From CAYJAD01 sp964372165 (GTDB taxonomy: Bacteria > Desulfobacterota > Desulfovibrionia > Desulfovibrionales > Desulfovibrionaceae): a DNA stretch of 37,875 bases. The DNA lies in contig CAYJPT010000005.1 of the NCBI GenBank assembly GCA_964372165.1, positions 1 through 37,875 of the forward strand, written 5' to 3'. This document shows, piece by piece, positions 8,542 to 16,390 of this stretch. Each line of letters opens with the position of its first letter. Positions within the stretch are counted from its first letter, which is position 1. Both the position numbers and the translations under genes were made by a program. The notes under the pieces are model-generated. The model was not told where the DNA came from. It was given only the letters and a program-made list of their open reading frames with translations, and did not search any database.

Positions 8542-8640
8542 AAGCATTTAAAATCTATAAGTGTGACCTGATCTAAAAGCAGTTATAATTTAATAAGCTG
8601 CATTAAAACAGTAAAAGCACTTATGTTATTTCAAATGCTT
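8542..8640 (-). promoter_or_regulatory. Long three-tier hairpin between rpsM and rpsK
   Basis: This 137-bp gap is the largest inside the alpha operon. Its two ends pair as AAGCATTT (8542-8549) with AAATGCTT (8633-8640), further in ATAAGTG (8557-8563) with CACTTAT (8618-8624), and an inner GCAG/CTGC stem closes the loop. The stacked arms are symmetrical, so the transcript would fold into one extended hairpin about 99 nt long. It ends 28 nt before the rpsK start. It may be a processing site, stabiliser or binding site for a feedback repressor such as S4. Confidence 0.6.
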
Positions 8641-8651
8641 GTCACAGATTG

Positions 8652-9020
8652 TTATTTCTTTTTGCCTACTGCGCCACGACGCGGACCTTTACGAGTACGC
8701 GCGTTAGTATGCGTGCGTTGACCATGAACTGGTAAACCACGACGATGGCGAAGGCCACGATAACATCCAATATCCATCAAACGTTTGATGTTGCTAACTA
8801 CTTCACGGCGAAGGTCACCCTCTACCTTATAGTTTTGCTCAAGCTCTTTACGTACTTCATTAACTTCATCTGCTGATAAATCGTCAATGTTACGTGTCCA
8901 ATCAATATTGATGCTGTCCAAAATTTTCAAAGATGTGGTGCGACCGATACCATAGATATAGGTCAAAGCAATATCCACACGCTTGCCACGAGGCAATTCT
9001 ACACCTGCAATTCTCGCCAC
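8652..9020 (-). CDS. rpsM: 30S ribosomal protein S13
   Basis: 122 residues, full length. S13 lies in the 30S head and forms intersubunit bridges with L5 and 23S rRNA. The family start MARIAGVELPRGKRVDIALT, the YIYGIGRTTS helix-two-turn-helix region, and the basic tail GQRTHTNARTRKGPRRGAVG are all present. It follows rpmJ by 13 bp in the alpha operon. Confidence 0.98.
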   Translation of the reverse strand: MARIAGVELPRGKRVDIALTYIYGIGRTTSLKILDSINIDWTRNIDDLSADEVNEVRKELEQNYKVEGDLRREVVSNIKRLMDIGCYRGLRHRRGLPVHGQRTHTNARTRKGPRRGAVGKKK

Positions 9021-9033
9021 AGTTGTCTCCTGC

Positions 9034-9147
9034 CTAGCCCTGACGCTGTTTATGTCGGGGGTTTTCGCAGATTACTCTGAGTACGCCCCGACGCCGGATG
9101 ACCTTGCACTTGGGGCAAATTTTCTTTACGGAAGGTCTAACTTTCAT
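9034..9147 (-). CDS. rpmJ: 50S ribosomal protein L36
   Basis: 37 residues: MKVRPSVKKICPKCKVIRRR, then a segment ending in CENPRHKQRQG. The C-x2-C and C-x4-H set marks the zinc-binding form. L36 binds 23S rRNA late in large-subunit assembly. GGAG lies seven bases before the ATG at 9145-9147. It is the first gene of the alpha operon, 90 bp below the promoter at 9237-9265. There is no infA or adk between it and map, a compact order shared with Desulfovibrio. Confidence 0.95.
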   Translation of the reverse strand: MKVRPSVKKICPKCKVIRRRGVLRVICENPRHKQRQG

Positions 9148-9174
9148 ACCACTTCTCCAAAGATTATAATATGT

Positions 9175-9228
9175 TCATAATACACATATGTATCTTATGA
9201 AATCTCTATCTCTACCAATTTTGGTAGG
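9175..9228 (-). promoter_or_regulatory. Leader hairpins upstream of rpmJ
   Basis: Just past the expected start of the alpha-operon transcript lies a 7-bp hairpin CTACCAA/TTGGTAG (about 9213-9228), followed by an imperfect 24-bp palindrome at 9175-9198 (arms CATAATACACAT and ATGTATCTTATG). They may stabilise the 5' end or serve regulation. There is no T-run, so termination is unlikely. Confidence 0.4.
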
Positions 9229-9236
9229 AACAGAGG

Positions 9237-9265
9237 CTTATATCTGTCTTTACAATTACTGTCAA
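9237..9265 (-). promoter_or_regulatory. Alpha-operon promoter
   Basis: On the minus strand a consensus TTGACA (9260-9265) is followed by a 17-base spacer and TATAAG (9237-9242), in the gap between map and rpmJ. This gives rpmJ-rpsM-rpsK-rpsD-rpoA-rplQ a strong promoter of its own in addition to read-through from secY-map; no terminator separates the two units. Confidence 0.8.
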
Positions 9266-9303
9266 CAATAATTTTGCAAGGCTAGTAAACCATAACAACT
9301 TTA

Positions 9304-10092
9304 TTATTGGGCAATACGCCTAAGTCCACGGTCTGATATACTTAATATCTGAGGGCCTTGTGGTGTAATAGCAACACTGTGCTCATAATGAGCTGCAAGT
9401 TTTCTATCACGAGTAACAGCTGTCCATTTGTCTTCTAAAATGTCAACTTCATAAGTACCCACAGTGACCATAGGCTCAATCGCTATAACCATACCATTTT
9501 GTAAAGGCATACCACCAATTCCTGGTTTGAAATTTGGCACCTCAGGCTTTTCGTGCATTTTAGCACCAATTCCATGCCCTACAAAACGGCGAACTACATT
9601 AAACCCAGCTTGTTCTACAAAAGCTTGTACAGCTGCACCAATCATATATACATTAGTACCGGCCCTTGCCACTTCAATACCTGTATAAAGTGCTTCTTCT
9701 GTAACCTGCATAAGCCTTTTGGCTTCATCTGTTATTTGGCCAACGGCAAAGGTTCTTGCCGCATCCCCTACAAACCCTTCGTACACAACTCCCATATCCA
9801 CACTTACAATATCTCCTTCTTCAAGCAGCCGCGTAGAAGGAAATCCATGCACCACAACTTCGTTGACGGAAACACACAGTGCATATGGGTAGCCATGATA
9901 GCCTAAAAAAGCAGGTTTAAGGTTATGCTCATGACAATAAGCTTTTGCAGCATCTTCAAACTGCATGGTACTCACACCTGGTGCTACCATGTCTTCTATC
10001 AAATCAAGCACATTTGCAACATGCCTGTTTGCTTCGCGCATAAGTCCGATTTCTCTTTCGTTCTTAATGTAAGCTCCGCGAAATTTTTTCAC
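9304..10092 (-). CDS. map: Type I methionine aminopeptidase
   Basis: 262 residues, usual length. It removes the N-terminal Met from nascent proteins and needs two divalent metal ions. Expected metal ligands are visible: Asp in SVDMG (about 98), Asp in GDAARTF (about 109), His in VGHGIG (about 172), Glu in IAIEPM (about 205) and Glu in HYEHS (about 236); the substrate-binding His lies in the GYHGYPYALC block. It overlaps the end of secY by 4 bp, implying coupled translation. The secY-map pairing is conserved in many bacteria. Confidence 0.97.
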   Translation of the reverse strand: MKKFRGAYIKNEREIGLMREANRHVANVLDLIEDMVAPGVSTMQFEDAAKAYCHEHNLKPAFLGYHGYPYALCVSVNEVVVHGFPSTRLLEEGDIVSVDMGVVYEGFVGDAARTFAVGQITDEAKRLMQVTEEALYTGIEVARAGTNVYMIGAAVQAFVEQAGFNVVRRFVGHGIGAKMHEKPEVPNFKPGIGGMPLQNGMVIAIEPMVTVGTYEVDILEDKWTAVTRDRKLAAHYEHSVAITPQGPQILSISDRGLRRIAQ

Positions 10093-11399
10093 GCTCTACC
10101 CTTAGTTTTTGCTTTATTCATAAGCCCTTCATATTGGTTGGAAATAACATGAGATTCCATTTGGCTCATAAAGTCCATGGCTACACCTACTAAAATTAGT
10201 AAACTTGTGCCACCAAAGTAAAAAGGAACATTGAAGTTTGCTATAAGAAGCATAGGCAAAACAGATACCAATGAAATATAAATACCACCGGTAAAAGTTA
10301 AACGTGAAAGCACAGTATTAATATACTCTTCGGTTTTTTCACCGGGACGAATACCTGGTATAAAACCGCCGGCTTTTTTCAAATTTTCTGACATTTCTTT
10401 TGGGTCAAAAATAATTGCCGTATAGAAGTAGCAGAAAAAGAAAATCAAAGCCACAAAGATTATATTATAACTAATGGTTTCAGGTGAAAACAATAAAGCT
10501 ATTTGTTGTACAATTTCATGATTAGAAAATTGTCCGATAGTTGCAGGAAACAACAATAAGCTAGATGCAAAAATCGGTGGAATAACTCCTGCTGTATTAA
10601 TACGTAATGGTAAATGTGTATTTTGTCCGCCATACATTTTACGCCCTACTTGACGCTTAGCATAGTGGATTGGAATACGCCTTTGTGCACGTTCCATAAA
10701 TACAATACCAACAGTAACAGCAAGCATAACAACCAATATAACAATAGCTAAGAATAAACTCATATCACCGGCTTCAATGAGGGAAAAGGACTGCATAATA
10801 GCCCTTGGTATACCCACAACAATACCGGAGAAAATTATAAGTGATATTCCATTACCAATGCCTTTTTCGGTAATTTTTTCACCAAGCCACATGATAAGCA
10901 CAGTTCCAGCAGTAAAGGTAAGAACTGTGATTATGCGAAATTCCCAACCGGGGTTCATAACTACAAGACCACCTGATGGGCTGCGCATACTTTCAAGACC
11001 TACTGATATACCCAAGCCTTGAACTATAGTTATTAATACTGTTAAATAACGAGTATACTGCGTTATTTTACGTTTACCGGCTTGCCCTTCTTCTTTAGCC
11101 ATACGCTTTACATTAGGGTTAATGACCTGCATTAGCTGCATTATAATAGATGCAGAAATGTATGGCATAATACCTAGAGCAAAAACTGATGTATTAGAAA
11201 GGCCACCGCCAGAAAACATATCAAATAGGCCAAAGAGAGTGCCAGACATTTGTTCAAAAAAGCTTGCTAAAGCACCGGCATCTACACCAGGAATGGGTAC
11301 ATGCACACCTATGCGATAGCAGCATAAAAGTAAAAACGTCCAACCAATTTTCTTCATAAGACCAGATTGGGCTGCCATATTAGTTACTGCATTTGACAT
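10089..11399 (-). CDS. secY: Preprotein translocase subunit SecY
   Basis: 436 residues with ten hydrophobic segments, the channel subunit of the SecYEG translocon. The plug region follows IPGVDAGALASFF, and the family blocks GIMPYISASIIMQL, GKITEKGIGNGISLIIF-like (EKITEKGIGNGISL) and FKKAGGFIPGIRPG-like (LKKAGGFIPGIRPG) are present. It sits after rplO in standard spc-operon order and overlaps map, so its expression is tied to ribosome synthesis. Confidence 0.98.
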   Translation of the reverse strand: MSNAVTNMAAQSGLMKKIGWTFLLLCCYRIGVHVPIPGVDAGALASFFEQMSGTLFGLFDMFSGGGLSNTSVFALGIMPYISASIIMQLMQVINPNVKRMAKEEGQAGKRKITQYTRYLTVLITIVQGLGISVGLESMRSPSGGLVVMNPGWEFRIITVLTFTAGTVLIMWLGEKITEKGIGNGISLIIFSGIVVGIPRAIMQSFSLIEAGDMSLFLAIVILVVMLAVTVGIVFMERAQRRIPIHYAKRQVGRKMYGGQNTHLPLRINTAGVIPPIFASSLLLFPATIGQFSNHEIVQQIALLFSPETISYNIIFVALIFFFCYFYTAIIFDPKEMSENLKKAGGFIPGIRPGEKTEEYINTVLSRLTFTGGIYISLVSVLPMLLIANFNVPFYFGGTSLLILVGVAMDFMSQMESHVISNQYEGLMNKAKTKGRA

Positions 11400-11438
11400 C
11401 TGTATATCTCTTTGTATATTTGCGACTTGAACTATTAA

Positions 11439-11942
11439 TTACTCAACAGTTTCAAGAATTTTGCTTTTTTTGCCGGCTTTAATGACTTTATTAGCTGCTT
11501 CAAGTTCTTTAGCTTTTCCGCCAGCGTTATTAATTTTTTCTGCAGCTTTAGTACTAAACTTATGAGCCTCAATCTCAACAGCACGAGTAACTTCACCACG
11601 TGACAATACCTTAATTGGTTTGCCATAGGATGCAATACCACGAGCATAAATGTCTTCAAGGCTTATGGAGTCTTTACCTTCAAAAGCTTCTAAAAGACGA
11701 TCAAGATTAATAACATCATAAACAATTTTAAAGGGATAGTTCTTAAAGCCATGCTTTGGCAAACGACGCTGTAAGGGCATTTGACCACCCTCAAAACCTG
11801 GACGAACACCACCACCAGCACGTGAATTTTGACCCTTATGACCCTTACCAGCTGTACAGCCAAGACCAGAACCAGACCCACGACCTACACGTTTACGTGC
11901 TTTACGCTCTTCTGGAAATGGATATAAATCATGCAATTGCAT
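11439..11942 (-). CDS. rplO: 50S ribosomal protein L15
   Basis: 167 residues. L15 assembles late into the large subunit. The Gly/Arg-rich N-terminal extension (RVGRGSGSGLGCTAGKGHKG) and the LPKHGF block are typical; the C-terminal third is rich in Lys and Ala. I use the ATG at 11942 because GAGGAA precedes it by six bases; the frame extends to an ATG at 11966 that would place the ribosome site inside the coding region. It follows rpmD. Confidence 0.96.
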   Translation of the reverse strand: MQLHDLYPFPEERKARKRVGRGSGSGLGCTAGKGHKGQNSRAGGGVRPGFEGGQMPLQRRLPKHGFKNYPFKIVYDVINLDRLLEAFEGKDSISLEDIYARGIASYGKPIKVLSRGEVTRAVEIEAHKFSTKAAEKINNAGGKAKELEAANKVIKAGKKSKILETVE

Positions 11943-11965
11943 ATTATTTTCCTCACAAATTGGCA

Positions 11966-12145
11966 CTAGTTTTCGACAATACTGATCAAGTGCACAACTT
12001 TATTGATCATACCGCGAATGGCGGGGGTATCTTTAAAAGTCTTAACCATTTCACGACGCTTAAGCCCAAGGGCATCCAATGTAGCACGCTGGTTAGGATT
12101 ACAACCAATGCGACTACGCACAAGCTTTATACTAATTTCAGCCAT
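11966..12145 (-). CDS. rpmD: 50S ribosomal protein L30
   Basis: 59 residues: MAEISIKLVRSRIGCNPNQR, then LDALGLKRRE and a C-terminal strand ending in SIVEN. This is the short bacterial L30 form, with the RSxIG and LGL motifs. It begins two bases after the end of rpsE and is followed closely by rplO, in standard spc order. Confidence 0.96.
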   Translation of the reverse strand: MAEISIKLVRSRIGCNPNQRATLDALGLKRREMVKTFKDTPAIRGMINKVVHLISIVEN

Positions 12146-12147
12146 GA

Positions 12148-12657
12148 CTACTTCCTCGGTGTTTCAAGCTTTTTGCCACGTAATTCAGAAACGTATTCTG
12201 CGCTACGTAAAGCGGTTAATCCTTGAATGGTGGCACGTAGTACATTGTGAGGATTGTTGGTTCCAATAGCTTTTGCAAGCACATCAGTAACACCAACTGC
12301 CTCCATAACTGCACGCACAGCACCACCTGCAATAATACCAGTACCCTTAGAAGCAGGCTTTAACATAACATAGCCAGCACCAAAACGTCCTAATATTTCA
12401 TAAGGCAATGTGCCATCAACAAGTGGAATAAACACACGATTTTTGCGTGCTCTTTCACTTGCTTTGCGTAATGCTTCTGGTACTTCTTGGGCTTTACCAA
12501 GACCAAAACCTACGTTTCCTTTGCCATCACCTACAACTACAAGAGCACTAAAGCTAAAGCGTCTGCCACCTTTTACAACTTTGGCAACACGATTTAGAGA
12601 AACCACTTTTTCGATTTCACCAGCCTCGATATGTTGTTCAACAGTTTCTTGCCGCAT
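12148..12657 (-). CDS. rpsE: 30S ribosomal protein S5
   Basis: 169 residues. S5 lies at the mRNA entry and decoding side of the 30S and affects fidelity. The family blocks KGGRRFSFSALVVVGDGKGN, VGFGLGKAQEVP and GTGIIAGGAVRAVMEA are present. The start at 12657 has GGAG seven bases upstream and begins one base after the rplR stop; an upstream in-frame start at 12696 would overlap rplR and lacks support. Confidence 0.97.
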   Translation of the reverse strand: MRQETVEQHIEAGEIEKVVSLNRVAKVVKGGRRFSFSALVVVGDGKGNVGFGLGKAQEVPEALRKASERARKNRVFIPLVDGTLPYEILGRFGAGYVMLKPASKGTGIIAGGAVRAVMEAVGVTDVLAKAIGTNNPHNVLRATIQGLTALRSAEYVSELRGKKLETPRK

Positions 12658-12658
12658 A

Positions 12659-13018
12659 TTAGAACTCCAAGCCGCCCTCACGAGCACCTTCAGCAACAGC
12701 TTTTATGCGACCGTGATAGATATAACCATTGCGATCAAACACAACGGAATTAATGTTTTTTTCCTTAGCCAGGCGAGCAATTTCCTTACCCACAAGTGTA
12801 GCACCAGCAATATTGCAGTGTATGTCTTGCTCAGACTTTTTAAGGCAAAGTGTTGACGCAGACGCAAGGGTTGCACCCATGCTATCGTCCACTATTTGGG
12901 CATAGAGGTGCAGGTTTGACCGATATACCACAAGACGAGGACGAGCCGAAGTTCCGTTTATTTTTTTACGAATACGTACCTTACGGCTAAGTCTATTAGC
13001 ATTCTTAGATAATTTCAT
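12659..13018 (-). CDS. rplR: 50S ribosomal protein L18
   Basis: 119 residues. L18 binds 5S rRNA together with L5 in the central protuberance. Family features: RLVVYRSNLHLYAQIVDD and the C-terminal VVFDRNGYIYHGRIKAVAEG. It lies between rplF and rpsE with almost no spacing. Confidence 0.97.
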   Translation of the reverse strand: MKLSKNANRLSRKVRIRKKINGTSARPRLVVYRSNLHLYAQIVDDSMGATLASASTLCLKKSEQDIHCNIAGATLVGKEIARLAKEKNINSVVFDRNGYIYHGRIKAVAEGAREGGLEF

Positions 13019-13025
13019 AGCCTAC

Positions 13026-13565
13026 CTACTTCTTACCGCCGGACTTACCAACCTTACGGCGGATAACTTCGGTTTCATACTTAATACCCTTACCCTTATA
13101 AGGCTCAGGCTTACGAATTTTACGGATTTGGGCTGCAGTTTCACCTACTAAAACCTTGTCAATGCCGGTAATGGTAAGTTTTTGTCCTTCAGCTGTAGCT
13201 GCTATACCCTTTGGCAAATCAACTATAACAGGGTGTGAATAACCAACACCTAATTCAACAATATTACCCTTAACCGCAACCTTATAACCAACACCTATGA
13301 CTTCTAATGTCTTAGAAAATCCTTTGGTTACACCTTCGATACAATTTGCAAGTAAGGTGCGACGCAAACCGTGCTGTGCACGAGATTCACGAGTTTCTTC
13401 CTTACGGGTAAGTTGTACTTCGCTATTCTCCATCTTGTATTCAATACAATGACAAATAGGTGTTGAAAGTGTACCTTTTGGACCTTTTATTTCCACAGTA
13501 TCAGTGCCAATCTTTACTTCCACTCCTGAAGGAATGGTAATGGGCTGTTTTCCTATTCTTGACAT
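13026..13565 (-). CDS. rplF: 50S ribosomal protein L6
   Basis: 179 residues with two L6 folds. It binds 23S rRNA near the sarcin-ricin loop and factor-binding site. MSRIGKQPITIPSGV marks the true start at 13565, and the C-terminal signature RKPEPYKGKGIKYETEVIRR is present. The frame extends nine codons upstream into rpsH; I reject that. The ribosome site (AGGCGG) is weak and spans the rpsH stop codon, suggesting translation coupled to rpsH. Confidence 0.97.
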   Translation of the reverse strand: MSRIGKQPITIPSGVEVKIGTDTVEIKGPKGTLSTPICHCIEYKMENSEVQLTRKEETRESRAQHGLRRTLLANCIEGVTKGFSKTLEVIGVGYKVAVKGNIVELGVGYSHPVIVDLPKGIAATAEGQKLTITGIDKVLVGETAAQIRKIRKPEPYKGKGIKYETEVIRRKVGKSGGKK

Positions 13566-13576
13566 AAAGACACCGC

Positions 13577-13957
13577 CTACCAGATTTCGCACAAAAGTTC
13601 ACCGCCCACCTTACTACTAAGGGCGCTGACTCCGTCAAGTACACCACTAGATGTGGACAGTATGCATATACCAAGGCCATTTTGAACCTTTGGAATCTCG
13701 CTTGCACCAACATAGACCCGACGTCCTGGGGTGCTAATTCTCTTTAAGCCAGAAATAACAGCCTTACCCTTATAATACTTTAGAGTAATGGTAATGGTTC
13801 TGTCAGCTACGGTTACTTCTTCAACGTAACCTTCCTGCTTTAAGATGGCGGCTATAGATTCCTTCATCTTTGAGCGCGGCACATTTACTTCCTTATGTAG
13901 GGCCAAATGTGCGTTGCGGATACGCGTAAGCATATCTGCAATAGGATCTGTTAACAT
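13577..13957 (-). CDS. rpsH: 30S ribosomal protein S8
   Basis: 126 residues. S8 binds the central domain of 16S rRNA and in Escherichia coli is the feedback repressor of the spc operon. The start MLTDPIADMLTRIRNA and the C-terminal block STSSGVLDGVSALSSKVGGE, ending in the LLCEIW family end, are clear. TAAGGAG lies upstream of the ATG. About 70 bp separate it from rpsN. Confidence 0.98.
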   Translation of the reverse strand: MLTDPIADMLTRIRNAHLALHKEVNVPRSKMKESIAAILKQEGYVEEVTVADRTITITLKYYKGKAVISGLKRISTPGRRVYVGASEIPKVQNGLGICILSTSSGVLDGVSALSSKVGGELLCEIW

Positions 13958-14028
13958 TTTTAACTCCTTAGTTTATGCTAAGCTTGGCTTAGCATTAGGT
14001 ATTAATGCAGCTATGCTGCAAAATTACC

Positions 14029-14214
14029 TTACCAGCTTGATTTACGCACGCCGGGAAGTTCTCCCTTAAGTGCCATATTACGAAAACAAATACGACAAAG
14101 ACCAAATTTACGCATATATGCACGCGGTCTGCCACATAATGGGCAACGATTATATTTTCGCGAAGAAAATTTGGGCTTGCGCCTTGCTTTAACTTCAAGT
14201 CCTGTACGAGACAT
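14029..14214 (-). CDS. rpsN: 30S ribosomal protein S14, zinc-type
   Basis: 61 residues, the short S14 form with a zinc ribbon: CPLCGRPRAYMRKFGLCRIC. It lies in the 30S head and is needed for late assembly. The zinc form implies no obligatory zinc-free paralogue, though one could exist elsewhere. It follows rplE by 9 bp. Confidence 0.97.
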   Translation of the reverse strand: MSRTGLEVKARRKPKFSSRKYNRCPLCGRPRAYMRKFGLCRICFRNMALKGELPGVRKSSW

Positions 14215-14223
14215 TGCTTACTC

Positions 14224-14763
14224 CTACTTCCTAAATGGCATACCAAGTTGATCAAGAAGGAACTTACCTTCTTTATCGGTCTTTGCCGTGGTCACAATTG
14301 TAATATTCATACCCTTGGGATTATCAACACGATCAATTTCCAATTCAGGAAAAATTGTGTGCTCTTTAATACCTAAAGTAAAATTGCCACGACCATCAAA
14401 ACCGCGATCTGGTATACCGCGAAAGTCACGCACGCGAGGCAAGGCAAAGTTTACTAACTTATCCAAAAAATCCCACATACGGTCTTTACGCAAAGTAACT
14501 CTTGCCCCAATGGGCATGCCTTCACGCAATTTGAAAGATGCAATTGACTTCTTGGCGCGTGTTACCACAGCTTTTTGTCCGGCAATGGCCGAAAGCTCAG
14601 CTATGGCTTCTTCCATCAATTTATTATTTTGGCTAGCTGCGCCAAGCCCTATGTTGAGAGAGACTTTTTCAATGTCTGGAAGTTGCATAGAAGATTTATA
14701 ATTAAACTCCTTTTGCATAACCGGAACCACTTTCTCTCTATATACTTTTTCAAGGCGGGTCAT
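14224..14763 (-). CDS. rplE: 50S ribosomal protein L5
   Basis: 179 residues, normal length. L5 carries 5S rRNA into the large subunit and contacts the P-site tRNA. Family blocks: VSLNIGLGAASQNNKLMEEA, LRDFRG-type VRDFRGIPDRGFDGRGNF and the C-terminal MNITIVTTAKTDKEGKFLLD. Confidence 0.98.
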   Translation of the reverse strand: MTRLEKVYREKVVPVMQKEFNYKSSMQLPDIEKVSLNIGLGAASQNNKLMEEAIAELSAIAGQKAVVTRAKKSIASFKLREGMPIGARVTLRKDRMWDFLDKLVNFALPRVRDFRGIPDRGFDGRGNFTLGIKEHTIFPELEIDRVDNPKGMNITIVTTAKTDKEGKFLLDQLGMPFRK

Positions 14764-14772
14764 TGATTCACC

Positions 14773-15096
14773 TTATTCCATGACTTCGTTGCACTTCTTG
14801 CAGAAGCGAAGCTTTTTGCCATCTTCGGTATACTTGTATCCAATGCGTGTAGCTTTTGCACATGCGTCACATACTACCATAAGATTCGATACATGAATGG
14901 GCATTTCCTTTTCCACGATGCCACCAGGCTGTTGAATATATGGATTAGCGCGCATGTGACGTTTTACCATATTTACTTTTTCAACAAGCACTTTATCCTT
15001 TTTGCGAAGGATTTTTAGCACCTTGCCAATCTTACCGGCATCTTTGCCGGAGATTACCATAACCTTATCATCTTTACGAATACGATATTGTTTCAT
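14773..15096 (-). CDS. rplX: 50S ribosomal protein L24
   Basis: 107 residues. L24 starts large-subunit assembly. The KOW motif (KDDKVMVISGKDAGKIGKVL) is at about 8-27. The C-terminus has two cysteine pairs, CDAC and CKKC, that could bind zinc; such pairs occur in some bacterial L24 proteins. Standard order between rplN and rplE. Confidence 0.97.
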   Translation of the reverse strand: MKQYRIRKDDKVMVISGKDAGKIGKVLKILRKKDKVLVEKVNMVKRHMRANPYIQQPGGIVEKEMPIHVSNLMVVCDACAKATRIGYKYTEDGKKLRFCKKCNEVME

Positions 15097-15105
15097 GGTT
15101 TGCTC

Positions 15106-15474
15106 CTACAAAACTTCCGGCGCGAGAGAAACAATTTTCATAAAGTTACGTGCACGTAGCTCGCGCGCTACTGGTCCAAATATACGAGTTCCAACTGGCT
15201 CGCCTTGCTTTGATAAAAGCACTGCGGCATTGCCATCAAACTTTATATATGAGCCATCAACACGTCGTACTTCTTTTCGTGTACGTACAATTACTGCTTG
15301 CATAACTTCGCCTTTCTTCACCTTGCTATGGGGCATGGCTTCCTTGACGGACACAACAATAATATCCCCCACCGAGGCGTAGCGGCGATGAGAGCCGCCT
15401 AGCACCTTGATGCAGGCAACCTTTTTGGCACCGGAGTTATCCGCCACCTGCAATGTGGATTCTACCTGAATCAT
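15106..15474 (-). CDS. rplN: 50S ribosomal protein L14
   Basis: 122 residues, full length. L14 forms intersubunit bridges with 16S rRNA. The sequence starts MIQVESTLQVADNSGAKKVA and ends MKIVSLAPEVL, both diagnostic. rpsQ lies upstream and rplX downstream, each about 10 bp away. Confidence 0.98.
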   Translation of the reverse strand: MIQVESTLQVADNSGAKKVACIKVLGGSHRRYASVGDIIVVSVKEAMPHSKVKKGEVMQAVIVRTRKEVRRVDGSYIKFDGNAAVLLSKQGEPVGTRIFGPVARELRARNFMKIVSLAPEVL

Positions 15475-15483
15475 GGCTATTTC

Positions 15484-15750
15484 CTATACGGCTTTTTCTA
15501 TTACAGAAACCAAGTGCCAACGCTTGTTGCGTGAAAGCGGACGGTATTCTATAATTTTTACTTTATCACCAATACCGCATTCATTCATGGGATCATGAGC
15601 CGTGAATTTTTTGCGGCGACGCACATACTTTTTTAGCAAGGGATGCTTAATAAGCGTTTCAACACGAACAACAATTGTTTTGTCGCTCTTATCACTTACT
15701 ACTACGCCTGTTAAGCTTCTGCCTTTGCTTTTTACTTGAGTTTCAGCCAT
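15484..15750 (-). CDS. rpsQ: 30S ribosomal protein S17
   Basis: 88 residues with an OB fold. It binds the 5' domain of 16S rRNA during early 30S assembly. GVVVSDKSDKTIVVRVE and GDKVKIIEYRPLSRNKRW are the family blocks. It starts six bases after rpmC. Confidence 0.97.
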   Translation of the reverse strand: MAETQVKSKGRSLTGVVVSDKSDKTIVVRVETLIKHPLLKKYVRRRKKFTAHDPMNECGIGDKVKIIEYRPLSRNKRWHLVSVIEKAV

Positions 15751-15756
15751 GGCACA

Positions 15757-15975
15757 TTATTCCTTTTCCTTCAAAACGGTCATAATGCGTGCCACTTGGC
15801 GTTTTGCACCTTTTAGCTCAGAAGTTTTTTCTAATTGAGCCGTGGCATGACGAAACCGCAAATTGAATACTTCTTGCTTCTGCTCGTTAAGCTTTTTGCG
15901 CAAATCTTCAACACTTAGTGCACGAAGGTCTGCAGCATTAGTTGTTTTACTAGCAGCTTTTTTCTTGGCGGCCAT
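15757..15975 (-). CDS. rpmC: 50S ribosomal protein L29
   Basis: 72 residues, a two-helix protein by the peptide exit tunnel, at the docking site for trigger factor and SRP. The core is LRALSVEDLRKKLNEQKQEV and NLRFRHATAQLEKTS. An Ala/Lys-rich N-terminal extension of about 14 residues precedes it. It begins one base after rplP ends. Confidence 0.96.
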   Translation of the reverse strand: MAAKKKAASKTTNAADLRALSVEDLRKKLNEQKQEVFNLRFRHATAQLEKTSELKGAKRQVARIMTVLKEKE

Positions 15976-15976
15976 A

Positions 15977-16390
15977 TTATAAGCCCTCCCTAACCACTAT
16001 GGTTGTTTTTATGGGTAGCTTATGCGCTGCACGAGTTAAGGCTTCTTTAGCAAGTTCTATAGAAACACCTTTTATTTCATAAAGCACACGACCGGGTTTA
16101 ACCGGAGCACACCAACCCACAGGAGCACCCTTACCTTTACCTTGGCGTGTTTCCAATGGTTTTGCGGTAATGGGGCGATCTGGGAATATGCGAATCCACA
16201 CTTTCCCACCACGCTTAATGTGACGCATCATGGCAATACGAGCAGCTTCAATTTGTTGGCTTGTTAATTGACCATGCTCAAGAGCTTTTAGACCAATATC
16301 ACCAAAAGATATGCTTGCACCACGCAGAGCCATACCACGTAGGCGACCCTTTTGCCATTTGCGAAATTTTACTTTTCTAGGGGAGAGCAT
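15977..16390 (-). CDS. rplP: 50S ribosomal protein L16
   Basis: 137 residues, full length. L16 sits at the A-site tRNA and peptidyl transferase side. MLSPRKVKFRKWQKGRLRGM and the GKGKGAPVGWCAPVKPGRVL block are diagnostic. Its ATG overlaps the rpsC stop codon by one base (TAATG), implying reinitiation. Confidence 0.98.
   Translation of the reverse strand: MLSPRKVKFRKWQKGRLRGMALRGASISFGDIGLKALEHGQLTSQQIEAARIAMMRHIKRGGKVWIRIFPDRPITAKPLETRQGKGKGAPVGWCAPVKPGRVLYEIKGVSIELAKEALTRAAHKLPIKTTIVVREGL

Noticed and set aside
11756..12226. 156-codon plus-strand frame
   Set aside because: It overlaps rplO, rpmD and rpsE on the other strand and has no family match.
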